A stretch of 64,000 nt of DNA. Source: Streptomyces asoensis (lineage in GTDB: Bacteria; Actinomycetota; Actinomycetes; Streptomycetales; Streptomycetaceae). The position numbers and the translations under genes are program-made. The DNA lies in assembly GCF_016860545.1 (NCBI RefSeq), contig NZ_BNEB01000002.1, positions 2,108,001 to 2,172,000 of the forward strand, in the 5' to 3' direction. Position 1 is the first letter of the stretch, and each line of letters opens with the position of its first letter. Positions 45,102 through 54,076 of the stretch are shown here, one piece after another. Below the pieces are notes generated by a model that saw only the letters and a program-made list of their open reading frames with translations, searched no databases and had not been told where the DNA came from.

Positions 45102-47360
45102 ATGACGGCGACGGCGACAGCCGGCCCCCGCACAGTCGACGCCTGGCGGCAGTTCGCCGGAGAAGGGTGGCGCAAGCGCGTCGACGTGCGCGACTTCGTC
45201 CAGGCCAACTACACCCCGTACGAGGGTGACGCGTCCTTCCTCACCGGGCCCACGAACCGCACCCGGGCGGTGTGGGAGAAGGTCAGCAGCCTGTTTCCGG
45301 AGGAGCGCCGCCGCGGGATCCTCGACGTGGACGCCACCACACCCTCCACGATCACCTCGCACGCTCCCGGCTACATCGACCGGGACCGCGAACTGATCGT
45401 CGGACTGCAGACCGACGCCCCGCTCAAGCGCGCGATCATGCCCAATGGCGGCATCCGCATGGTGGAGAACAGCCTCAAGGCCTACGGCTACGAGCCCGAC
45501 GCCTTCGTCACCAAGGTCTTCGGCACCTACCGCAAGACCCACAACGACGGCGTCTTCGACGCGTACACGCCAGCGATGCGCGCCGCCCGCAGGGTCGGCA
45601 TCATCACGGGGCTGCCCGACGCGTACGGCCGCGGCCGGATCATCGGCGACTACCGCCGTGTCGCGCTCTACGGCACCGACCGGCTGATCGAGGCCAAGAG
45701 GGCCGATCGCGCCGCCCTGGACGCCCGCCCCTCCGGCGCCGACGTCATCCGCGACCGCGAGGAGCTCGCCGAGCAGCTCAGGGCTCTGCGGGAGCTGACC
45801 GAGATGGCCGCGGCCTACGGATGCGACGTCTCCCGTCCCGCAGCCGATGCACACGAGGCCGTCCAGTGGCTGTACCTCGGCTACCTCGCCGCGGTGAAGG
45901 AGCAGAACGGCGCCGCGATGTCGCTGGGCCGTACCTCCACCTTCCTCGACGTCTACCTCCAGCGAGATCTGGACGAAGGCGTTCTCGACGAGACACGCGC
46001 GCAGGAGTTGATCGACGACTTCGTGATCAAGCTGCGGATCGTGCGGTTCCTGCGCACTCCCGAGTACGACGCCCTGTTCTCCGGTGACCCGACCTGGGTG
46101 ACGGAGTCCATCGGCGGTATCGGGCTGGACGGCCGCCCGCTGGTCACCCGCACCTCCTTCCGGTTCCTTCGGACCCTGTACAACCTCGGCCCCGCGCCCG
46201 AGCCGAACCTGACCGTGCTGTGGTCGCCGCGACTGCCCGAGGGGTTCAAGCGGTACTGCGCCCAGGTGTCCATCGACACCAGCGCCGTCCAGTACGAGTC
46301 CGACGATCTCCTGCGGCCGCGCACCGGTGACGACACCGCGATCGCCTGCTGCGTGTCGGCGATGGCGGTGGGACGTCAGATGCAGTTCTTCGGGGCACGG
46401 GTCAATCTGGCCAAGGCGCTGCTCTACGCGGTCAACGGCGGCCGCGACGAGATGACCGGGGAGCAGGTCACCCCCGAGATGCCCCCGCTGACCGGCGACC
46501 ACCTCGACCACGCGGAGCTGTCGGCGGCGTACGAGCGGGTCCTCGACTGGCTGGCGCAGACCTACGTCGACACGCTCAACGTCATCCACTACATGCACGA
46601 CAAGTACGCCTACGAGCGGATCGAGATGGCCCTGCACGACTACCCGGTGCACCGCTTCATGGCCTGCGGCATCGCGGGCCTGTCCGTCGCCGTCGACAGT
46701 CTGTCCGCCGTCAAGCACGCCCGGGTGAAGGTGTTCCGCGACGCGACGGGACTGGCCGTGGACTTCGCGACCGAAGGAGAGTTCCCGGCGTACGGCAACA
46801 ACGACGACCGCGCCGACTCGATCGCCGTCGACCTGGTGGAGTCGTTCATGGCGAAGGTGCGCAAGCACCCCACCTACCGGGACGCCGAGCACACCCAGTC
46901 GGTACTGACGATCACCTCGAACGTCGTGTACGGCAAGCACACCGGCAACACTCCTGACGGCCGCCGTGCCGGACAGCCCTTCGCGCCCGGCGCCAACCCG
47001 ATGAACGGCCGCGACAAGCACGGGGTCGTCGCCTCCGCGCTGTCGGTGGCCAAACTGCCGTACGAGGCGGCCCGCGACGGCATCTCCCTGACCACGACGA
47101 TCACTCCCGAGGGCCTCGGACACGCACCCGAGGAGCGGGCCGGCCACTTGGTGGGAATCCTCGACGGCTACACGACGGCCGGAGGCTTCCACATGAACGT
47201 CAACGTCCTCGACCGGGCCACCCTGGAGGACGCCATGGAACACCCGGAGAAGTACCCGGAACTGACCATCAGGGTCTCCGGATACGCGGTGAACTTCGTC
47301 CGCCTGACCCGCGAGCAGCAACTGGACGTGATCAGCCGCACTTTCCACGGAACGCTGTGA
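45102..47360 (+). CDS. pflB: Pyruvate formate-lyase
   Basis: A 752-residue glycyl radical enzyme splitting pyruvate with CoA to acetyl-CoA and formate. The two active-site cysteines are adjacent (C416, C417 in AIACCVSAM), as in true PFL and unlike other glycyl radical enzymes. The radical glycine is G727 in RVSGYAVNF. Length and N-terminus ([17 protein letters not shown]) are complete. GAGAGGAC precedes ATG 45102; a GTG lies at 45099. The activase gene overlaps its stop by four bases. PFL is oxygen-sensitive, so its presence in an apparent Streptomyces is notable. Confidence 0.97.
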   Translation: MTATATAGPRTVDAWRQFAGEGWRKRVDVRDFVQANYTPYEGDASFLTGPTNRTRAVWEKVSSLFPEERRRGILDVDATTPSTITSHAPGYIDRDRELIVGLQTDAPLKRAIMPNGGIRMVENSLKAYGYEPDAFVTKVFGTYRKTHNDGVFDAYTPAMRAARRVGIITGLPDAYGRGRIIGDYRRVALYGTDRLIEAKRADRAALDARPSGADVIRDREELAEQLRALRELTEMAAAYGCDVSRPAADAHEAVQWLYLGYLAAVKEQNGAAMSLGRTSTFLDVYLQRDLDEGVLDETRAQELIDDFVIKLRIVRFLRTPEYDALFSGDPTWVTESIGGIGLDGRPLVTRTSFRFLRTLYNLGPAPEPNLTVLWSPRLPEGFKRYCAQVSIDTSAVQYESDDLLRPRTGDDTAIACCVSAMAVGRQMQFFGARVNLAKALLYAVNGGRDEMTGEQVTPEMPPLTGDHLDHAELSAAYERVLDWLAQTYVDTLNVIHYMHDKYAYERIEMALHDYPVHRFMACGIAGLSVAVDSLSAVKHARVKVFRDATGLAVDFATEGEFPAYGNNDDRADSIAVDLVESFMAKVRKHPTYRDAEHTQSVLTITSNVVYGKHTGNTPDGRRAGQPFAPGANPMNGRDKHGVVASALSVAKLPYEAARDGISLTTTITPEGLGHAPEERAGHLVGILDGYTTAGGFHMNVNVLDRATLEDAMEHPEKYPELTIRVSGYAVNFVRLTREQQLDVISRTFHGTL

Positions 47361-48115
47361 ACACGGCGCACACCACGGACCCGGGACAGGTCACCGGCCG
47401 GATCCACTCCTGGGACCTGTCCACCGGCGTCGACGGCCCCGGGACCCGGTTCGTCCTCTTCGTCAGCGGCTGCCCGCTGCGCTGCCTGTACTGCGCCAAT
47501 CCCGACACCTGGCACATGCGCGACGGCCGGAGGGTGACGGTCGACGAGATGATGACCGTGATCGAGAAGCACCGGCCGTTCCTCACCACCGCCGGCGGCG
47601 GCGTGACAGTCACCGGCGGCGAGGCACTGCTCCAGCCGGCCTTCACCGGAGCCCTGCTGCGCCGCTGCAAGGAGGCCGGACTGCACACCGCCATCGACAC
47701 CTCCGGCTTCCTGGGCGCCCGAGCCACGGACGAACTCCTCGCCGACACCGACCTGGTCCTGCTGGACATCAAATCCTTCGACATCGCCACCTACCGCAGA
47801 CTCACCGGCGGTGACCTCGCCCCCACTCTCGCGTTCGCGACGCGACTCGACCGGCTCGGCGTCCCCATGTGGATCCGGTATGTCCTGGTGCCCGGCTGGA
47901 CCGACGACTTGGTAGCGGTCGACGGCCTGGCCGAGTTCGTCTCCGGCCTGGAGGCGGTCGACCGCGTCGATGTCCTGCCGTTCCACAAACTCGGCGCTGC
48001 CAAGTACGAGGCGCTGGGCATCCCCTTCCCGCTGAAGGACGCTCCGGCCCCGGATCCCACTCTCACGGAGCGGGTCCGCGAACGGTTCGGCGCACACGGA
48101 ACGGCGGTCTACTGA
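47357..48115 (+). CDS. pflA: Pyruvate formate-lyase activating enzyme
   Basis: A 252-residue radical SAM protein that installs the glycyl radical on PFL. The cluster motif is C39-x3-C43-x2-C46 in [15 protein letters not shown]. Other family signs are [27 protein letters not shown] and [13 protein letters not shown]. It lacks the extra ferredoxin-like Cys clusters seen in activases of other glycyl radical enzymes, agreeing with PflA. The GTG at 47357 overlaps the pflB stop, so the pair is translated together. Confidence 0.96.
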   Translation: MNTAHTTDPGQVTGRIHSWDLSTGVDGPGTRFVLFVSGCPLRCLYCANPDTWHMRDGRRVTVDEMMTVIEKHRPFLTTAGGGVTVTGGEALLQPAFTGALLRRCKEAGLHTAIDTSGFLGARATDELLADTDLVLLDIKSFDIATYRRLTGGDLAPTLAFATRLDRLGVPMWIRYVLVPGWTDDLVAVDGLAEFVSGLEAVDRVDVLPFHKLGAAKYEALGIPFPLKDAPAPDPTLTERVRERFGAHGTAVY

Positions 48116-48128
48116 CCGCGCGTCCGCG

Positions 48129-48161
48129 TGCACCCGGGGGAGCGTCGCGACCCCGGGTGCA
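48129..48161 (+). terminator. Hairpin terminator after pflA
   Basis: TGCACCCGGGG (48129-48139) pairs exactly with CCCCGGGTGCA (48151-48161), with an 11-nt loop, 14 bp after the pflA stop. It should end the pflBA transcript and shield the TetR gene. Confidence 0.75.
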
Positions 48162-48220
48162 GGGCGAGCGGCGCCGCCCGGGCGCTGGTGACAGCCCCTT
48201 CGCGCCGACCGCTCCCTCGT

Positions 48221-48239
48221 CGAACGTGTTCGTTACGAT
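48221..48239. promoter_or_regulatory. Palindromic operator and -10 box of the TetR gene
   Basis: CGAACGTGTTCG (48221-48232) is the first of three related boxes CGAAC-N-TGTTCG in this locus. It abuts TACGAT (48234-48239), a fair -10 box six bases before the ATG at 48246. The regulator probably represses its own, nearly leaderless, promoter here. Confidence 0.7.
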
Positions 48240-48245
48240 CGGTGT

Positions 48246-48938
48246 ATGAGTGCGAGAAGAGAGCCGGTCGGTCGGCGGGAGCGTCCGGTCAAGCCCGCCC
48301 TGTCCCGGCGCTGGATCGTGGACACGGCCGTGCGGATCATGCGTGCCGAGGGGTTGGAAAAGGTCACCATGCGCCGCCTGGCACAGGAGCTGGACACCGG
48401 CCCGGCCTCCCTGTACGTCTACGTCGCCAACACCGCCGAGCTGCACGCGGCCGTACTGGACGCGCTGCTGGGGGAGGTCGACCTGAGCGGCGATGAGAGC
48501 GGTGACTGGCGCGATCAGCTCCGCGCCGTCATGACGTCGTACACCCTGGTGCTGTTCGAGCACCCCCAGCTGGCGCGGTCCGCTCTCGTGGCCAGGCCGA
48601 GCGGCGAGAACTACCTGCGGCTGGTGGAACGGATCCTCGACCTGCTCGCGCGCAGCGGCGCCCCTCGCGCCCAGGTCGCCTGGGGGGTGGACAAGCTGCT
48701 CCAGGACGCCACCGCCACCGCCGCGGAACATTCGACGCACGAGCACGACCCCACCTCCGAGGACGACTGGAACGCCACTGTGCGCGCGCTGCACGCCGTG
48801 GAGGGGGCCACGCACCCGGCGATCGCCGCGCATATGCCGGATCTGATCGGCGGCGCAGCCCAGGACCGGATGCGCTGGAGTTTCGACGTCCTGGTCAACG
48901 GCATCACGAGCACTCCGGTGCCTCACCAGGCGGACTGA
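48246..48938 (+). CDS. TetR family regulator with TetR-type C-terminal domain
   Basis: A 230-residue repressor. The HTH is clear: IVDTAVRIMRAEGLEKVTMR, then RLAQELDTGPASLYVYVANT. The ligand domain (RSALVARPSGENYLRLVERI, then GVDKLLQDATATAAEHSTHE) fits the TetR_C group. It is transcribed toward a TetX-like flavoprotein gene 220 bp downstream, and the same palindrome occurs before both genes. The expected circuit is an inducer that releases the repressor and switches on the monooxygenase. The ligand is unknown. Confidence 0.9.
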   Translation: MSARREPVGRRERPVKPALSRRWIVDTAVRIMRAEGLEKVTMRRLAQELDTGPASLYVYVANTAELHAAVLDALLGEVDLSGDESGDWRDQLRAVMTSYTLVLFEHPQLARSALVARPSGENYLRLVERILDLLARSGAPRAQVAWGVDKLLQDATATAAEHSTHEHDPTSEDDWNATVRALHAVEGATHPAIAAHMPDLIGGAAQDRMRWSFDVLVNGITSTPVPHQAD

Positions 48939-49005
48939 GTCCTTTCCGGGTCCGGTGTGCTGCCCGCGCCGGACCCTGGGAGGGGCGGTGCCGCGAGCCT
49001 GTGAA

Positions 49006-49032
49006 CGAACTTGTTCGCTACGAACATGTTCG
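49006..49032. promoter_or_regulatory. Double operator before the flavoprotein gene
   Basis: CGAACTTGTTCG (49006-49017) and CGAACATGTTCG (49021-49032) are spaced 15 bp centre to centre and match the box before the TetR gene. A TTGTTC inside the first and a TTATCG at about 49033-49038 could be the -35 and -10 elements, so bound repressor would block RNA polymerase. Confidence 0.72.
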
Positions 49033-49157
49033 TTATCGTGGGCAGTGGCCCGAGAGGCGGCGGTAGCGCCGCCGCGCGGTGCGGTCGGCCGCCTGTCGGC
49101 GCCGTCGGCAGCCGCCTTCCGGCGCCTGCTCGCATCCCCTAGGTGAAGAGGTCCTCG

Positions 49158-50300
49158 ATGAGCGCTCCCCATCTCCCCGTCGCCATCATCGGCGGCGGCC
49201 TCGGTGGCCTGACCGCCGCCCGTGTCCTGCACGTCAACGGCATCGAGTCGGCGATCTTCGACCTGGAGCCCGGTCCGGAGGCCCGTACGCAGGGCGGCAT
49301 GCTCGACATCCACGAGGACAACGGGCAGAAGGCCCTGCGTGCCGCCGGTCTGCACGACGACTTCCTCAAGATCGTCCACGAGGGTGGCCAGGCGATGCGC
49401 CTGCTCGGCCCCGACGGCACCGTCCACGTCTCCACCGAGGACGACGGCGACGGCGACCGCCCCGAGGTCGACCGTGGCGATCTGCGCGACCTGCTGCTGA
49501 ACTCTCTGCCCGACGGAACGGTCCACTGGGGCCGAAAGGTCACCGGCGCCCGTCCGCTGGGCGAAGGACGCCACGAGGTGGCGTTCGCCGACGGCTCCGC
49601 CGTCACCACCGACCTCCTCATCGGCGCCGACGGCGCCTGGTCCCGCATCCGGCCGCTGCTCTCCGACGCCCGGCCCGCCTACACCGGCATCTCCTTCGTC
49701 GAGACCGACCTCTACGAGGCCGACACCCGCCACCCGCGCAGCGCCGCGATCATCGGCGGTGGCTTCTTCATCGCCCTGGGAGACGAGCGCGGCTTCCTCG
49801 CCCACCGCGAGACCGACGGCAGCCTGCACGTCTACGCCGCCCTCAAGGCCGACGAGGGCTGGCTCGACACGGTGGACTTCAGCGCCGACGCCGCCGCCAA
49901 GGCTGCCGTCCTCGCCCGCTTCGAGGGCTGGGACGAGGGTCTGCGCGCTCTGGTCGCCGACGCGGAGACGATCACCCCGCGCCGCATCCACGCCCTGCCC
50001 GTCGGTCACCGCTGGGACCGCGTCCCCGGTGTCACCCTGCTCGGCGACGCGGCCCACGTGATGTCCCCGTTCGCCGGGGAGGGCGCCAACCTCGCCATGT
50101 ACGACGGTGCCGAACTCGCCTTGGCCCTTGCCGCCCACCCGGGCGACACCGAGGCCGCGCTCACCGCGTACGAGGAGGCCCTCTTCCCTCGCAGCGAAGC
50201 CTCCGCCGCGGAGTCCGCCGCGAGCCTGGACAGCATGTTCGGTACGAACGGCCTGGAACGGATGATCGGCTTCTTCACCACCGGCCCCGCCGGCCCGTGA
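49158..50300 (+). CDS. FAD-dependent monooxygenase, TetX-like
   Basis: A 380-residue class A flavoprotein monooxygenase. The FAD site is AIIGGGLGGLTAARVL (GxGxxG at 12-17), and the second FAD motif is LLGDAAHVMSPFAGEGANLA. QGGMLDIHEDNGQKALRAAG and EVDRGDLRDLLLNSLPDGTV closely follow the corresponding segments of TetX tetracycline destructases. It should hydroxylate an aromatic or polyketide compound using NADPH and O2. GAAGAGG precedes ATG 49158. With its TetR partner it resembles an inducible detoxification pair, but the TetX likeness does not prove tetracycline activity. Confidence 0.88.
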   Translation: MSAPHLPVAIIGGGLGGLTAARVLHVNGIESAIFDLEPGPEARTQGGMLDIHEDNGQKALRAAGLHDDFLKIVHEGGQAMRLLGPDGTVHVSTEDDGDGDRPEVDRGDLRDLLLNSLPDGTVHWGRKVTGARPLGEGRHEVAFADGSAVTTDLLIGADGAWSRIRPLLSDARPAYTGISFVETDLYEADTRHPRSAAIIGGGFFIALGDERGFLAHRETDGSLHVYAALKADEGWLDTVDFSADAAAKAAVLARFEGWDEGLRALVADAETITPRRIHALPVGHRWDRVPGVTLLGDAAHVMSPFAGEGANLAMYDGAELALALAAHPGDTEAALTAYEEALFPRSEASAAESAASLDSMFGTNGLERMIGFFTTGPAGP

Positions 50301-50384
50301 GACCGCGTACCTGAGAGCCCAACCGGTCCGTCGACCGGTCGGCACGCGCCGACGCGACCAGTGCACCCGGACGGCCCGAGGGCC

Positions 50385-51542
50385 TCACGCTCGTGGCGCG
50401 GCCTTCGTGCCCGAAGCGTTCTCGGCAGGGCGCACATGCGCCTTCCGCAGGTCGCCGTAGTGCTGCTCGAGTCGCGGGTCCATGATCCGCCGCCACAGCG
50501 GGGGACACCAGGCGACGACGATCATCGTGGCGTAGCCGGAGGGCAGTTGGGGCGACTCCTCGAAATGCCGGAGGGTCTGGTAGCGCCGCAACGGATTGGC
50601 GTGATGGTCGGAATGGCGCTGTAGCTGAAACAGGAAGAGGTTGCTGACCGTGTGGTTGCTGTTCCAGCTGTGCCGTGGCGATACGCGTTCGTAGCGGCCG
50701 TCGGCGAGGCGCTCGCGGAGCAGTCCGTAGTGTTCGAGGTAGTTCACGGTCTCGAGCAGACAGAATCCGAGCACGGCCTGGAGGAGCAGGTACGGCAGCA
50801 CCGCCGGGCCGAACGTCGTCGTCAGCGCGGCGAAGAGAACGACGGTCAGGGACCAGGCCGTGAGGATCTGGTTGTGACGGCTCCACGTGCGCCGGCCCCG
50901 GCGCTGCAACCGACGGCTCTCCAGGTGCCAGGCCGAACGCAGGCTGCCCGCGACCGCACGAGGCAGAAACCGCCAGAAGCTTTCCCCCAGCCTTGAGCTG
51001 GCCGGGTCTTCCGGTGTGGCCACGCGGATGTGATGGCCGTGATTGTGCTCGACGTAGAAGTGGCCGTAGCCGCTCTGTGCCAGCGTGATCCGGCTCAGCT
51101 GCCGTTCCGATCGGTCGCGCTTGTGGCCCAGTTCGTGGGCGGTGTTGATGGCCACACCGGCCACCACGCCGGTCGTCGCCGCGAGCCCTGTCCCCTCGCC
51201 GACCGAGAGGGCGCCGCCGGCCCAGCGCGTGCAGGCCCAGATCAGCGCGCCGTATTGCAGCGGCAGGTAGAGGTAGGTGCACCAACGGTAGTAACGGTCC
51301 GATTCCAAGCGCTTCATGACCGCCTCGGGAGGATTCTCACCATCCTCTCCGGTGACGTGGTCGAGTACCGGCAGGAGGACGAACGCGAAGACGGGACCCC
51401 ACCACCACCATGCACCCTGGCCGGTCACGGCCACGAGCGCACCCGCCTGGAGCGGCAGTGTCGGCACCGCGAGGGCGAGAAGCCACAGGTAGCGCTTCGG
51501 ATCACGCCACTCCGGGGCATCAGGTGCGCGTCGAGCTTCCAC
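50385..51542 (-). CDS. Alkane 1-monooxygenase-like membrane di-iron hydroxylase
   Basis: A 385-residue membrane enzyme of the AlkB/fatty acid desaturase superfamily. All His boxes are present: HELGHK, EHNHGHH, LQRHSDHHA, plus NYLEHYGL. About six hydrophobic segments surround them (YLWLLALAVPTLPLQAGALV, WWWGPVFAFVLLPVLDH). It would hydroxylate terminal carbons of alkanes or fatty chains with rubredoxin as electron donor; no rubredoxin gene is adjacent. GAGGAGG lies four bases before GTG 51542. It is divergent from a TetR gene that probably controls it. Confidence 0.9.
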   Translation of the reverse strand: MEARRAPDAPEWRDPKRYLWLLALAVPTLPLQAGALVAVTGQGAWWWWGPVFAFVLLPVLDHVTGEDGENPPEAVMKRLESDRYYRWCTYLYLPLQYGALIWACTRWAGGALSVGEGTGLAATTGVVAGVAINTAHELGHKRDRSERQLSRITLAQSGYGHFYVEHNHGHHIRVATPEDPASSRLGESFWRFLPRAVAGSLRSAWHLESRRLQRRGRRTWSRHNQILTAWSLTVVLFAALTTTFGPAVLPYLLLQAVLGFCLLETVNYLEHYGLLRERLADGRYERVSPRHSWNSNHTVSNLFLFQLQRHSDHHANPLRRYQTLRHFEESPQLPSGYATMIVVAWCPPLWRRIMDPRLEQHYGDLRKAHVRPAENASGTKAAPRA

Positions 51543-51700
51543 GAAACCTCCTCGCAGGACGGTGCGCTTGCGCCGCCCCGCCCGGGACCGGACGGAAGCG
51601 CACCTGGGGGGAGGTCCGAGCGTGGCAGTGCCACGTCTCGCTGACAAAGGCGGCGCCGAGTAAACGTTCTGATGGCCCGTCAGGCAGGGGGGTCGACGGT

Positions 51701-51740
51701 CTTGCCGGTCTTGACCGGTCACTTCCATGCCGAGTACACA
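51701..51740 (+). promoter_or_regulatory. Promoter and direct repeat before the alkB-linked TetR gene
   Basis: TTGACC (51711-51716) and TACACA (51735-51740), 18 bp apart, form a good promoter; transcription would start about at the ATG (51749). A direct repeat, TTGCCGGTC/TTGACCGGTC (51702-51720), covers the -35 box and could bind the regulator, coupling control of both divergent genes. Confidence 0.55.
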
Positions 51741-51748
51741 CTGCGGGC

Positions 51749-52414
51749 ATGAACGTCGACGCATTGATCCAGGGTCCGGAGTCTCCGCGTGTCGCGTGGC
51801 GCAGCCAGGCGCGCGAGCGGATTCTCGACGAGGCCTGGGAGCTCGCAGGGCACCAGGGCTGGGACAAGGTCAGGGTCGCCGACCTCGCGGAGCGTGCCGA
51901 GGTCTCCCGTCCCTCGATCTACAAGCTGTTCGGCGACCGGGCCGGCATCGGGCAGGCGCTGGTGAAACGCGAAACCGAACGCTTCCTCCTCGGCCTGGCA
52001 GCCGTTCTCGACGCTCACCGAGAAGACCTTGCCACCTCGCTGCGTGCAGGGGTGGCACATGCCCTCGACGAGGGCGTCCGCAACCCTTTCATCGGCGCCG
52101 TACTCACTGCCACGCGGGGTGGCACCGACGCGCTCCTCCCCTTCCTGACGAGCAGGCCGGACCCGGTGTTCTCCTCGGCTCGTACCCTGGTCGCCGCCTG
52201 GCTGGGGGAGATGGCGCCGGACGCCGCACCTCGACGCCGGGACGCGGCCGCGGACGTCGTCGTCCGCCTCACGCTCAGTCATATGACGCTGCCGGCAACC
52301 GAACCCGGCGATGTCCCCGACCTGGTGACGCGCACCGCCTGCGCGGTACTCGGCCATGAGGAACCCGTACGGCCGGCCCCGTTACCCGCGACACCCGTGA
52401 CGCGTCGAGGATGA
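51749..52414 (+). CDS. TetR family regulator, divergent from the AlkB-like gene
   Basis: A 221-residue regulator with a normal TetR HTH (RILDEAWELAGHQGWDKVRV, then LAERAEVSRPSIYKLFGDR). The ligand part (FLLGLAAVLDAHREDLATSL, then RNPFIGAVLTATRGGTDALL) is like TetR_C-terminal groups that control alkane or fatty acid genes. ATG 51749 is probably leaderless. The long upstream open frame is non-coding. It most likely represses the divergent hydroxylase gene. Confidence 0.88.
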   Translation: MNVDALIQGPESPRVAWRSQARERILDEAWELAGHQGWDKVRVADLAERAEVSRPSIYKLFGDRAGIGQALVKRETERFLLGLAAVLDAHREDLATSLRAGVAHALDEGVRNPFIGAVLTATRGGTDALLPFLTSRPDPVFSSARTLVAAWLGEMAPDAAPRRRDAAADVVVRLTLSHMTLPATEPGDVPDLVTRTACAVLGHEEPVRPAPLPATPVTRRG

Positions 52415-52528
52415 GCAGTCCATGGCACTGACCGAGCACGTGATCGCACTCGTCCGAGCTGCTGCCGTGGCGAAGCCGATCCAGCTCAGAGCACCTGGAG
52501 CGAGCCGCGTCCACGCCGTTACCGGTGC

Positions 52529-53380
52529 TCAGTGGCGGTACGCGACGGTCGCGGTCTCGAAGAACGACCGGATCAACGGGTTGGTGTCTCCCGCGTTGCA
52601 CACCGCCACCACTTGGCTGGGCGCCATGTCGATCAGCGGTACCACGGTGAACTCGGCGGGCAGGTCGTGCCCGAGCGGAGCCAGGCCGACCGTGCCGCTC
52701 CACAGCACAGCCTGAAGGCATTCCTGGACGGCACGCACCACTGGCCCCTCACGCGGACTCCCACCGTTCCAGTACGACTGCCAGACGGGGTCGGTGCCCT
52801 GCGGGAACGTGAACCAGCGGCGGTCGCGCAGCTCGGCCAGCCGCAGCCCGTCGCGGCGGGCCAGTGGATCGTCGGCCCGCAGGACCACGCCGACCGGGTC
52901 GGACCGCAGCGCACGCACCGTCAGGGCCGTCTCGTCGAAGGGCGCCCGCGTGAGGGCGACATCGACCAGGCCGGCGCGCAGTCCGCACGTCGGGTCGGTC
53001 AGATCGGTGTCACGGATGCGGACGTCGACTCCGGGGTGGCTTCGGCGGTAGGCGGCGGCCAGCCTGGCCACCCCCGGGTCACCGCCGTCACCCAGGATGC
53101 CGACGGTGATAGTCGCGACGCCGGCTGCTGCGCTCACACGCACCCGGACGCGGTCGGCGTGGTCGAGCAGGGCGCGCGCCTCGCCGAGCAGCACCGCGCC
53201 CACGGGAGTGAGTGTGACGCCGGTGGGCGAGCGAGCGAAGAGCAGAGCTCCGACCTCGGCTTCCAACTGCTTGACCGCCCGGCTCAGCGGCGGCTGGCTC
53301 ATATGCAGCCGCGTGGCGGCCCGGCCGAAGTGGAGTTCCTCGGCGACCGCCACGAAGTAGCTCAGGGTCCGTAGCTCCAC
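52529..53380 (-). CDS. LysR family transcriptional regulator
   Basis: A 283-residue regulator. The HTH is at the N-terminus (ELRTLSYFVAVAEELHFGRA, then LHMSQPPLSRAVKQLEAEV). The effector domain starts near residue 90 (TITVGILGDGGDPGVARLAA). I place the start at GTG 53380, where typical LysR proteins begin and where TATCGT lies six bases upstream as a -10 box for a leaderless transcript; GTG 53431 would add 17 residues. It is divergent from a DoxX-like membrane protein gene, a common target pairing. Confidence 0.9.
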   Translation of the reverse strand: MELRTLSYFVAVAEELHFGRAATRLHMSQPPLSRAVKQLEAEVGALLFARSPTGVTLTPVGAVLLGEARALLDHADRVRVRVSAAAGVATITVGILGDGGDPGVARLAAAYRRSHPGVDVRIRDTDLTDPTCGLRAGLVDVALTRAPFDETALTVRALRSDPVGVVLRADDPLARRDGLRLAELRDRRWFTFPQGTDPVWQSYWNGGSPREGPVVRAVQECLQAVLWSGTVGLAPLGHDLPAEFTVVPLIDMAPSQVVAVCNAGDTNPLIRSFFETATVAYRH

Positions 53381-53461
53381 GCTGTAACGATACTCACGAG
53401 GTATCGACTCCGCCGAACGGGTCTTGGACACCGGAGCGGTCCCGGCGGTCCACTCGTCAAC

Positions 53462-53599
53462 ATGACCGAAGAAGCGAAGACCGGCGAGCCGCAGGGCGAC
53501 CCCGTCGTATCGGCGGTGGGTCCCCGCGACGGCGAGACGATCGTTCGGACACCATCGACAAGCCCACGCAAACCGGGGCGCCGTGAACGGGAATCATGA
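53462..53599 (+). CDS. Possible 45-aa peptide coupled to the DoxX gene
   Basis: ATG 53462 opens a 45-codon frame (TEEAKTGEPQGDPVVSAVGP and a basic tail) whose TGA overlaps the ATG of the DoxX gene (ATGA). No ribosome binding site is obvious and third-position GC is only moderate, so it may be a leader frame rather than a gene. The exact overlap and the absence of stop codons support it weakly. Confidence 0.35.
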   Translation: MTEEAKTGEPQGDPVVSAVGPRDGETIVRTPSTSPRKPGRRERES

Positions 53600-53955
53600 G
53601 TACCGCCTACTGGATCGTCGCGGGAACGCTCGCGCTCTTCTACTCCTACGCAGGCACGCTGAAGGTGATCCGCAGCCGCGAACAACTCCGACCGATGATG
53701 ACGTGGGTCGACCGCGTGCCCTTGCCCGCCCTCCGAGCGCTGGGAGCGGTCGAGATACTCGGGGCGACCGGTCTGATGCTGCCACCGCTGACCGGGACCG
53801 CGCCCTGGACGGCGTCGGCCGCAGCCATCGGCTTCGTCGTGCTCCAGACCGGTGCGATCGCCGTTCACCTCACCGGCGAAGACCGCCGGATCACCCTCAA
53901 TGTCGGACTCGCCGCCACCGCGGCCGTGACCGCCTGGTTGGCCACCAGGCTGTGA
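53596..53955 (+). CDS. DoxX family membrane protein
   Basis: A 119-residue protein with four hydrophobic segments (TAYWIVAGTLALFYSYAGTL, ALRALGAVEILGATGLML, AAAIGFVVLQTGAIAVHL, LAATAAVTAWLATRL). The signature YAGTLKVI and ALGAVEILGATGL match DoxX/DoxX-like. These small inner-membrane proteins are linked to redox or oxidative stress handling, with no firm activity. It starts at ATG 53596 and is divergent from the LysR regulator. Confidence 0.88.
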   Translation: MSTAYWIVAGTLALFYSYAGTLKVIRSREQLRPMMTWVDRVPLPALRALGAVEILGATGLMLPPLTGTAPWTASAAAIGFVVLQTGAIAVHLTGEDRRITLNVGLAATAAVTAWLATRL

Positions 53956-54076
53956 TCGTGGCCCCGTCATCGAGGCACGGAGGCGACTGCTCGGCCGGCC
54001 GCCTCACGGCCGCGGTGGTCAGCCGTACGCGTGGCGGGATCCGAGACCGGGGGAGGGGTGGCCCGGCATGCCGGGA

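Noticed and set aside
45102..47348. Long minus-strand open frame continuing upstream of ppdK through pflB
   Set aside because: It lies antisense to an intact pflB, has no family features there, and ppdK has its own start and ribosome binding site at 44792.
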